Shown here one piece after another: positions 1-5,000 of a stretch of DNA of 5,000 nucleotides. The stretch is from JAWOFN01 sp046497505 [NCBI: bacterium] (GTDB taxonomy: Bacteria; Blakebacterota; Blakebacteria; Blakebacterales). The position numbers and the translations under genes were made by a program. The notes below the pieces were generated by a model that saw only the letters and a list, made by a program, of their open reading frames with translations, was not told where the DNA came from and made no database searches. Location of the stretch: contig JAWOFN010000120.1 of the NCBI GenBank assembly GCA_046497505.1, positions 1-5,000 of the forward strand. The letters are read 5' to 3'. The stretch's first letter is position 1, and each line of letters starts with the position of its first letter.

Positions 1-497
1 CGCTCCTCACCTGCGGTCCTTCTCCCTTCGACCTGACCCGCCCGGGGCTGGCCCTCTACGGGCACAGGCCCGCGGAGTGGCTCCCCGACCGGGTGCCCCT
101 GGAGCCGGTCCTGAGCGTGCATGCCCGGCTGGCCCTGGTGAAGGAGGCGGTGGATGACGCCCTGGTGGGCTACTCCCAGACTCCGGTCCCGAAGGGCACC
201 CGGGTGGGTATCCTCCCGGTGGGCTACGGGGACGGGATCCCCCAGCGGCTCGGATACGAGGGGGGGTACGTCCTCTTCACCTCGGGCAGGGCCCCTCTTA
301 TCGGGGTGGTGAGCATGGATTCCTGTGCGGTGGACCTCAGCGGTCTTCCGGATGTGGACACCGGGCACGAGGCCCTCCTGCTGGGGAGGGGCCCGGCGGG
401 GGAGATCCCCCCGGAGGAGGTGGCCGGCCGTACCGGGAGGAGCACGTACGAGCTGCTGGTGGGACTCTCCCGCAGGCTCCCCCGCATCTTCCGCTGA
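1..497 (+). CDS. alr: Alanine racemase, C-terminal part (5' end outside window)
   Basis: PLP-dependent cytoplasmic enzyme that interconverts L- and D-alanine, supplying D-Ala for peptidoglycan. The frame is open from base 3 to the TGA at 495-497, giving 164 residues. The family is usually about 370-390 residues, so roughly the last 40% is present, and the N-terminal PLP-lysine motif lies upstream. Seen: the end of the TIM barrel with TRPGLALYG (Arg at 39-41, matching the family Arg that contacts the PLP ring nitrogen). Next comes the C-terminal beta domain with VGYSQT (Tyr at 171-173, position of the catalytic Tyr), LPVGYGDG (Tyr at 225-227), VSMDS (Met-Asp at 315-320) and the closing STYELLVGLSRRLPRIF. 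The family motif is usually SYGRT or similar; YSQT is a mild variant. An internal GTG at 93 is open but is not the start, because conserved sequence continues upstream. The family call is near certain. Confidence 0.95.
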   Translation, partial: LLTCGPSPFDLTRPGLALYGHRPAEWLPDRVPLEPVLSVHARLALVKEAVDDALVGYSQTPVPKGTRVGILPVGYGDGIPQRLGYEGGYVLFTSGRAPLIGVVSMDSCAVDLSGLPDVDTGHEALLLGRGPAGEIPPEEVAGRTGRSTYELLVGLSRRLPRIFR

Positions 498-567
498 CCT
501 CCTCCCCCCTCACCGGCGCGGGAGCTGGACCATCCCCCCTGTTGCACCGGGGGCCCTGAGACCCTTA

Positions 568-627
568 CTTTCCCTGAGCCGATCTGCCTTTCCGCGCTCG
601 CGCCTGACAGCCACGTACCAGGGAAAG
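568..627 (+). promoter_or_regulatory. Inverted repeat that could mask the gcvT ribosome binding site
   Basis: CTTTCCCTG at 568-576 and CAGGGAAAG at 619-627 are perfect reverse complements of 9 bp, separated by 42 bases. The right arm overlaps the Shine-Dalgarno AAAGGA at 624-629. If a transcript starts upstream of 568, pairing would cover part of that site and could lower gcvT translation. The repeat is seen directly; the regulatory role is inferred. A rough count suggests a 9-bp match arises by chance in only a few percent of gaps this size, but the long loop weakens the case. A protein operator is an alternative reading. Confidence 0.35.
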
Positions 628-629
628 GA
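624..629 (+). promoter_or_regulatory. Ribosome binding site of gcvT
   Basis: AAAGGA lies 6 bases before the ATG at 636. It is the clearest Shine-Dalgarno sequence in the window and supports that start. It is also one arm of the inverted repeat. Confidence 0.75.
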
Positions 630-635
630 TGTCCA

Positions 636-1745
636 ATGAGTACGGGTGCTGATCCCAAACGCACACCCCTCTACCACGCCCACGAGGAACTCGGCGCAAA
701 GATCGTCGACTTCCACGGGTTCCTGATGCCGGTGCAGTACAGCGGCATCCAGGACGAGCACCGTACGGTCCGCTCGAAGGCGGGCCTCTTCGACATCTCC
801 CACATGGGTGAGTTCGAGGTATGGGGCGACGGGGCCTTCGATTTCGTCCAGTATGTGACCACCAACGACGTCGCGGATCTGAGCACCCACCAGGTCCAGT
901 ACTCCGGACTCTGCTATGAGCACGGCGGGCTGGTGGACGACCTGACGGTCTACCGACTCCCCGACCACTACCTGCTGGTGGTGAACGCGTCCAACATCGA
1001 GAAGGACTTCGAGTGGCTGGAGCAGCACCTCACCAGAGACGTGGAACTTCGGAACCGGAGTGACGAGTACGGGCTGCTGGCCCTGCAGGGGCCGGTGTCG
1101 GAGGAGATCCTCCAGCCCCTCACCGAGACGGTCCTGGACAAGATCGGTTTCTACTGGTCCGCTCCCGGCACGGTGGTCGGAGAGAGGGTCCTCATCAGCC
1201 GCACCGGCTACACCGGTGAGGACGGCTTCGAGATCTACGTCGAGGGGGGCGACGCGACCCGCAGGGTGTGGGAGGCGCTCATGGAGGCGGGGAGGCCCGC
1301 CGGTATGGTCCCCGTGGGTCTGGGGGCCCGGGACACCCTGCGCCTGGAGGTGGCCTACAACCTCTACGGCAACGACATCTGGGAGGAGACCACTCCCCTG
1401 GAGGCCCGGATGGGCTGGGTCGTGAAGATGGGCAAGGGGGACTTCCTCGGCCGTGATGCCCTCCAGAAGCAGAAGGAGGAGGGGCTGAAGCGCCGCCTGG
1501 TGGGACTGGGGTTCGAGGGGCGGGTCTTCCCCCGCAGCGGCTATCCCATCATGGAAGGGGAGAAGGAGATCGGCATGGTCACCAGCGGCACGGTGGGACC
1601 CTCCACCGGTACGCCCATCGCGCTGGGCTACGTGTCCACCGACCGCGCGGAGACGGGGACCTCGCTGACGGTGGACTGCCGGGGAAGGGAGGCCCGGGCC
1701 ACCGTGGTCGAGCTCCCCTTCTACAGGGAAGGAAGCCGCAGGTAG
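636..1745 (+). CDS. gcvT: Glycine cleavage system T protein (aminomethyltransferase)
   Basis: Transfers the methylene group from aminomethyl-lipoyl GcvH to tetrahydrofolate, releasing ammonia and forming 5,10-methylene-THF; cytoplasmic. The 369 residues match the usual full length of about 360-375. Seen in order: TPLYHAHEELGAKIVDFHGF and MPVQYSGI at residues 10-38; LFDISHMGEF 51-60; GGLVDDLTVY 97-106, whose Asp pair includes the family's folate-contacting Asp; RTGYTGEDGFEIY 189-201; GLGARDTLRLE 228-238 with LYGNDI 243-248; then the C-terminal barrel from GDFLGRDAL (268-276), with TSGTVGPS and final PFYREG. These GcvT-specific blocks argue against the related sarcosine dehydrogenase and YgfZ families. 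The ATG follows a good Shine-Dalgarno site. No gcvH, gcvPA or gcvPB is adjacent, so its partners must lie elsewhere. comB follows after 14 bases, probably on the same transcript. Confidence 0.96.
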   Translation: MSTGADPKRTPLYHAHEELGAKIVDFHGFLMPVQYSGIQDEHRTVRSKAGLFDISHMGEFEVWGDGAFDFVQYVTTNDVADLSTHQVQYSGLCYEHGGLVDDLTVYRLPDHYLLVVNASNIEKDFEWLEQHLTRDVELRNRSDEYGLLALQGPVSEEILQPLTETVLDKIGFYWSAPGTVVGERVLISRTGYTGEDGFEIYVEGGDATRRVWEALMEAGRPAGMVPVGLGARDTLRLEVAYNLYGNDIWEETTPLEARMGWVVKMGKGDFLGRDALQKQKEEGLKRRLVGLGFEGRVFPRSGYPIMEGEKEIGMVTSGTVGPSTGTPIALGYVSTDRAETGTSLTVDCRGREARATVVELPFYREGSRR

Positions 1746-1759
1746 CGGGGCCGCGGCGT

Positions 1760-2485
1760 ATGAACGCCTGGGTCCATCTCACCCCCGCCGCGGTCCGGGA
1801 GGAGGGCCTTCGGGGACGGCCGGTGGTCGTCCTCGACGTACTCCGTGCCTCGACCTCCATCATCACCGCCGTCGCCTCCGGTGCCCGGGGTGTGATACCG
1901 GCGGATTCCCTGGAAGCCGCCACGGAGATATCCACCCGGCTGGGGACGGACGACGTGCTCCTGGCGGGGGAGAGGGACGCCCGCCGGGTGGAGGGGTGTG
2001 ACCTGGGCAACTCCCCGGGCGAGTTCACCCCCGAACGGGTGGGTGGACGGAGGGTGGTACTGGCCACCACCAACGGGACCCGGGCCATCGTTCGGGCCCG
2101 GGCGGCATGCCCCCTCATGGTGGGGGGCTATGTGAACGCGGGCCGGATCGTCGGCGCCCTGGAGGACCGCGAGGACGCGGTCATCGTATGCGCCGGGAGC
2201 GGAGGTGCGTTCGCCCTGGAGGACGCGGGATGCGCCGGATATCTGCTGGAGCGCCTGCGGAAGGAACGGGAGCGTGAGGTGCTCCCCATGAACGACGGTG
2301 CGTGGGTGGCCCTGGAACTGGGCAGACGGGCCCCGAAGTCGCCGGTCCGCCTGCTCCGCCAGGCCGCGCACGGCCGCTATCTCATCGAAGCGGGCTTCGA
2401 GGAGGACCTGGAACGTTGCGGGGACGTGGACAGTCAGCCGGTACTGCCGGTCCTGAGGGACCATATGATCGTGGCCTCGGAGTGA
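1760..2485 (+). CDS. comB: 2-phosphosulfolactate phosphatase family protein (ComB)
   Basis: In the characterised methanogen enzyme this family removes phosphate from 2-phosphosulfolactate in a Mg-dependent reaction, giving sulfolactate on the way to coenzyme M. The 241 residues fit the usual 230-250. Family blocks seen: VVVLDVLRASTSI at residues 22-34; LLAGERDARRVEGCDLGNSP 67-86; TTNGTRAI 103-110; VIVCAGSGGAFALEDAGCAG 141-160; HGRYLIEAGFEEDLERC 204-220, ending in DSQPVLPVL. Residues that look conserved (Asp26, Arg29, Glu71, Asn84, Thr104, Asn105, Glu154, Asp155) are all present, so the enzyme looks intact; I do not assign individual catalytic roles. The start is the ATG 14 bases after gcvT, preceded only by a weak GGGG (1747-1750), so translation may depend on gcvT. 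The family name is secure. The substrate in a bacterium without visible coenzyme M or sulfolactate genes is not. Confidence 0.92.
   Translation: MNAWVHLTPAAVREEGLRGRPVVVLDVLRASTSIITAVASGARGVIPADSLEAATEISTRLGTDDVLLAGERDARRVEGCDLGNSPGEFTPERVGGRRVVLATTNGTRAIVRARAACPLMVGGYVNAGRIVGALEDREDAVIVCAGSGGAFALEDAGCAGYLLERLRKEREREVLPMNDGAWVALELGRRAPKSPVRLLRQAAHGRYLIEAGFEEDLERCGDVDSQPVLPVLRDHMIVASE
2482..2485 (+). promoter_or_regulatory. comB stop / thiE start overlap (GTGA)
   Basis: The GTG start of thiE shares bases with the TGA stop of comB. No good Shine-Dalgarno sequence stands at the right distance; the nearest purine run, GGAG, touches the start codon itself. This suggests that ribosomes ending comB re-initiate on thiE. 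The overlap is seen; the coupling is inferred. Confidence 0.7.
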
Positions 2486-3174
2486 AAGGGGACCGGGACC
2501 GGGCCTCCGCAGACCTCTTCCCGGCCGACCGGCTCCTCTACGCCATCTATCCCGGCCCGGTGGAGGGTCCGGGGGATATCGAGGGGTGCGTCCGCGCCCT
2601 CTGTTCCGCAGGCGCGGGCATGATCCAGTACAGGGAGGAGCACCTGGGCGACGGCGAGGCCCTGGCCGTGGCCCGCCGGATGGTGGCCGCCGCCCGACCC
2701 TGGCCGGTCCCCGTGGTGATGAACGACCGGGCGGACCTGGCCCGGCTCAGCGGTGTCCACGGCGTACACCTGGGCCAGGACGACCTCCCGGTGGGGGCCG
2801 CCAGGGGCCTGCTGGAGCCCGGCTCGGTTGTCGGGGTCTCTGTGGATACTGCCCGAGAGGCTGAAGAAGCCTCGGCGGCCGGTGCGGACTATGTCAGTCT
2901 GGGGCCGGCCTACCCCACGACCACCAAGCCGGATGTGCCGGGTCCCCGGTCCCTGGACCTCTATCGTGAGCTGGCCGAAGGGCTGGAGGTCCCGCTGGTG
3001 GCCATCGGCGGGATCGACGAGGAGAACCTCGGGCCCCTGATCGGGGCCGGGGTCACAGCGGTGGCCGTCATATCGGCCCTCTACCGGGAGGACGCGGTGG
3101 AGGGACGTGCCCGGGCCCTGGTGGAGGCGATACGGAGGGCCCGGACCTCGGACCGGGAGCAGGGAAGACCATGA
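2482..3174 (+). CDS. thiE: Thiamine-phosphate synthase
   Basis: Joins HMP diphosphate and thiazole phosphate to make thiamine phosphate, releasing pyrophosphate; a cytoplasmic TIM barrel. From the GTG at 2482 it has 230 residues, close to the family's 210-230. This GTG overlaps the comB stop as GTGA and sits just before the first strand (RLLYAIYPG, 17-25). The open frame runs further upstream, but that stretch is comB read out of frame, and the next GTG (2560) would cut the first strand. Motifs seen: IQYREE 48-53; VVMNDRADLA 78-87; GVHLGQDDLP 94-103; GVS 118-120; GADYVSLGPAYPTTTKP 134-150; AIGGI 174-178; VISAL 196-200. Against B. subtilis ThiE, Gln57, Arg59, Asn92, Asp93, Asp112, Ser130, Thr156, Thr158 and Lys159 are all matched, but Lys61 is Glu53 here. 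TenI (thiazole tautomerase) is a less likely alternative, because B. subtilis TenI lacks the intact ND, GQD and PTxTK motifs seen here. No TPP riboswitch or other thi gene is visible. Confidence 0.93.
   Translation: MKGDRDRASADLFPADRLLYAIYPGPVEGPGDIEGCVRALCSAGAGMIQYREEHLGDGEALAVARRMVAAARPWPVPVVMNDRADLARLSGVHGVHLGQDDLPVGAARGLLEPGSVVGVSVDTAREAEEASAAGADYVSLGPAYPTTTKPDVPGPRSLDLYRELAEGLEVPLVAIGGIDEENLGPLIGAGVTAVAVISALYREDAVEGRARALVEAIRRARTSDREQGRP
3171..3174 (+). promoter_or_regulatory. thiE stop / ftsK start overlap (ATGA)
   Basis: The ATG of ftsK shares bases with the TGA of thiE. AGGGA at 3161-3165, 5 bases before the ATG, could serve as a ribosome binding site, so ftsK may be both coupled to thiE and independently initiated. 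The arrangement implies that ftsK lies on the same transcript as thiE unless an internal promoter sits inside thiE. Confidence 0.75.
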
Positions 3175-5000
3175 CCGCGAGGAAGCGGAGCCGCAGGGGG
3201 AGCGACCCGAGGCGCCAGGAGGCGCTGGGGGTGGTGGTGCTCCTCGTCGGCATCTTCCTGCTCCTCAGCCTGGTCTCCTACAGTCCCACCGACCCGCCCG
3301 CCGCCTTCGATTCGGCGGGGGGGGAACCTTCCAACTGGATGGGCCTGCTGGGTGCCCGGGTGGCCTACGGGATGGTGGAGCAGCTCGGCCGCATCCCCCC
3401 CCTCCTGCTGATCTTCCTCTTCTTCCTGTGGGGCTGGAAACTGCTCCGGAACCAGGTGGAGAGGGACTTGGTCTATCTCTCACTCAAGGTGCTGGGGATC
3501 GAGCTGCTCCTCTCGGTGTTCCTGGCCTTCCCCCACTTCCTGCTGAACGCCTCCTTCTCCTACGATGCCGCCGGTCAGATCGGCGGCGGCCTGGCCGGGG
3601 TCCTGGTGAGGTACACCGGGGTGGTGGGGGCCCCCCTCATCTGGCTTGCCTCGGTGATCCTCTTCCTCATGGGGGCCTTCGACCTGAAACCGGGTGCCCT
3701 GGCCGGCGGGATCGCCCGTGCCCTCTCCCGGTTCACGGAGGCGGCGGGGAGCGCCGCGGGTGCCGCGGCTGCGGGGGTGCGCGGGACGGGATGGGTCCTG
3801 GGTCGGGTCCTCTCCTTCGCGGGGAGACTGGGAAGCAGGGTCCGAGGACGTCGGACCTCGGCGGCCCGGGAGGGTGCAGGGACCGGGCCTGCAGGGGTCG
3901 AGGAGAGCGCCGGTGAGGAAGCCCCCCCTGAGGGGCCCCCGCCGGTACCCGAGGAGCCCCGGCCCGATCCGCAGCTCCCCCTGGAGAGGGGGGAGGAGGA
4001 AGAGGAACCGGTGGAGGACGACCTGACCCCCGCGCCCCCTCCTCCCCGGGGGAGCGAGGATTACGCCCCGCCACCCCTGGACATCTTCTCCCGTCCCGCC
4101 GCCGAGGAGAGGGGGGTGGACGAGGAGACCATGGAGCAGCAGGCCCGGCTCCTGGAGGAGAAGCTGGGTTCCTTCGGGGTGAAGGCGGAGGTGATGGGCT
4201 GGGAGACGGGTCCCATCATCACACGTTTCGAGGTGAAGCCCTCCCCCGGGGTGAAGGTGAGCCAGATCGTGAACCTGGCCGACGACCTGGCCCTGGCCAT
4301 GAGGGCCAAGCGCATCCGCATCATCGCCCCCATCCCGGGCAAGGCCGCGGTGGGCGTGGAGATCCCCAACCCGACGGCCCGCATCGTCCGGCTCCGGGAG
4401 ATCCTGGAATCGAAGAGCTTCAACGAAGAGGGGCACACCATGCCCCTGGCCCTCGGACACACCATCTCGGGGGAGCCTTTCAGCGTGGACCTGGCGAAGA
4501 TGCCCCACCTCCTCATCGCCGGTACCACCGGGTCGGGGAAGAGCGTCTGCATCAACGCCCTCATCGCCAGCCTCCTCTTCCGGATGGGACCCGAGGAGTG
4601 TCGGTTCATCATGGTGGATCCCAAGATGCTGGAACTGGGGGTCTACAACAGCATACCCCACCTCATCACCCCGGTGGTGACCGACCCGAAGAAGTCGGTG
4701 GACGCCCTCAAGTGGACGGTGCTGGAGATGGAGGATCGGTTCAACACCCTGGCCCAGGCCATGGTCCGGGACCTGGACCAGTACAACGCCAAGCTGGCCT
4801 CCCTGAGGGCGAAGGCCGAAGCCGAGGGGGAGGAGGAACGGCTGGCGGGTATCCCGGACCCCCTCCCCTACCTGGTCGTGGTGGTGGACGAGTTGGCGGA
4901 CCTGATGGTCACGGCCACCGCGGACATCGAGGGACTGATCCAGCGGATCGCCCAGAAGGCCCGGGCGGTGGGTATCCACCTGGTCCTGGCGACCCAGCGC
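3171..5000 (+). CDS. ftsK: DNA translocase FtsK/SpoIIIE family, N-terminal 610 residues (3' end outside window)
   Basis: Membrane-anchored ATP-driven motor that pumps double-stranded DNA through a closing septum at division or sporulation. The ATG overlaps the thiE stop as ATGA and follows AGGGA at 3161-3165. Residues 1-16 are basic (cytoplasmic). Hydrophobic segments follow at about 18-36, 75-92, 103-123 and 151-170, the usual four-helix anchor; 57-70 and 138-150 are weaker. About 190-315 is an Ala/Gly- then Pro/Glu-rich linker. The alpha domain starts near 320 (TRFEVKPSPGVKVS 351-364, APIPGKAAVGVEIPN 386-400). The RecA-like core has Walker A GTTGSGKS 451-458, FIMVDPKMLELGVYN 479-493 and Walker B VVVVDELADLM 569-579. 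The window ends in ATQR, just before the usual PSVDVITG block. The rest of the core and the DNA-reading gamma domain are therefore unseen, and FtsK cannot be told from SpoIIIE. No internal stop or frameshift is seen. Confidence 0.95.
   Translation, partial: MTARKRSRRGSDPRRQEALGVVVLLVGIFLLLSLVSYSPTDPPAAFDSAGGEPSNWMGLLGARVAYGMVEQLGRIPPLLLIFLFFLWGWKLLRNQVERDLVYLSLKVLGIELLLSVFLAFPHFLLNASFSYDAAGQIGGGLAGVLVRYTGVVGAPLIWLASVILFLMGAFDLKPGALAGGIARALSRFTEAAGSAAGAAAAGVRGTGWVLGRVLSFAGRLGSRVRGRRTSAAREGAGTGPAGVEESAGEEAPPEGPPPVPEEPRPDPQLPLERGEEEEEPVEDDLTPAPPPPRGSEDYAPPPLDIFSRPAAEERGVDEETMEQQARLLEEKLGSFGVKAEVMGWETGPIITRFEVKPSPGVKVSQIVNLADDLALAMRAKRIRIIAPIPGKAAVGVEIPNPTARIVRLREILESKSFNEEGHTMPLALGHTISGEPFSVDLAKMPHLLIAGTTGSGKSVCINALIASLLFRMGPEECRFIMVDPKMLELGVYNSIPHLITPVVTDPKKSVDALKWTVLEMEDRFNTLAQAMVRDLDQYNAKLASLRAKAEAEGEEERLAGIPDPLPYLVVVVDELADLMVTATADIEGLIQRIAQKARAVGIHLVLATQR

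Larger units (their letters stand above)
498..635. other. Intergenic region between alr and gcvT
   Basis: The only non-coding stretch above 100 bases in the window, and visibly less G/C-uniform than the flanking genes. It holds the inverted repeat at 568-627 and the gcvT ribosome binding site. It also holds a direct repeat CCCTGAG at 554-560 and 572-578. A 5-bp G/C stem (535-539 with 549-553, 9-base loop) lacks a following T run, so it is not a convincing terminator of alr. I could not find a strong -35/-10 pair, and I see no glycine, THF or TPP riboswitch core. A promoter for the downstream genes is expected here or upstream of alr but is not resolved. Confidence 0.6.

Noticed and set aside
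93-497. A separate 134-residue gene starting at GTG 93
   Set aside because: Conserved alanine racemase sequence continues upstream in the same frame to the window edge, so this is the tail of a larger gene.
534-571. Rho-independent terminator after alr (G/C stem 535-539 / 549-553)
   Set aside because: The stem is only 5 bp with a 9-base loop, and no T run follows it; TTACTTT comes 12 bases later.
542-571. Sigma-70-like promoter (TTGCAC, then TTACTT after 17 bases or TACTTT after 18)
   Set aside because: Each box matches only about half or less of its consensus. In a 138-base gap this could easily be chance, so it is not listed as a feature.
554-578. Direct repeat CCCTGAG (554-560 and 572-578) as a tandem operator
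   Set aside because: Seven bases repeated twice is weak evidence, with no third copy and no known regulator; it is mentioned only in the intergenic entry.
498-635. Glycine or THF riboswitch ahead of gcvT
   Set aside because: I looked for the conserved core segments of these aptamers and could not find them. The gap is also too short for a tandem glycine riboswitch.
1750-1757. Palindrome GCCGCGGC between gcvT and comB
   Set aside because: An 8-base G/C palindrome is expected by chance at this base composition and lies in a 14-base spacer.
2302-2481. Upstream extension of the thiE frame, starting inside comB
   Set aside because: The extra 60 residues are low-complexity Gly/Pro/Arg and are simply comB read in another frame. 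The GTG at 2482 gives the normal family length.
3480-4979. Stop-free minus-strand frame of 499 codons opposite ftsK, plus a second minus-strand frame at 4061-4624
   Set aside because: The plus strand here reads as an unmistakable FtsK with Walker A and B motifs. The minus-strand products are rich in His, Gly, Arg and Leu with no recognisable domain, as expected from GC-rich third positions mirrored on the other strand.

Overview
This is a GC-rich, densely coding bacterial window with every supported gene on the + strand. The order is alr (3' part only), gcvT, comB, thiE and ftsK/spoIIIE (5' part only). Codons mostly end in G or C. As a result the minus strand and the off-frames carry long stop-free readings, including one of 499 codons opposite ftsK; these look like composition shadows. 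FtsK and alanine racemase point to a bacterium. High GC, GcvT and a bacterial ComB would fit a deep-branching actinobacterium or a high-GC Firmicutes relative, but the taxon cannot be fixed from this window.

Layout. Positions 1-497 hold the C-terminal part of alanine racemase, which supplies D-alanine for peptidoglycan. A 138-base gap (498-635) is the only sizeable non-coding stretch. It contains a perfect 9-bp inverted repeat whose right arm covers the gcvT Shine-Dalgarno sequence. From 636 onward the genes are packed like an operon: gcvT (aminomethyltransferase), 14 bases, comB (2-phosphosulfolactate phosphatase family), a 4-base GTGA overlap, thiE (thiamine-phosphate synthase), a 4-base ATGA overlap, then ftsK, which runs off the end just after the ATP-binding core.

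How the genes fit together. gcvT, comB and thiE are small-molecule enzymes of different pathways (C1/folate, sulfonate, thiamine). They sit between a cell-wall gene and a DNA translocase gene of division or sporulation. I see no partners of gcvT (gcvH, gcvPA/PB), no other coenzyme M or sulfolactate genes and no other thiamine genes. The cluster therefore looks like housekeeping genes sharing a transcript rather than a dedicated pathway.

No new defence, mobile or RNA system is visible. The points most worth checking are a Lys-to-Glu change in the diphosphate-binding motif of ThiE, the possible Shine-Dalgarno-masking hairpin before gcvT, and the unexplained role of comB here.
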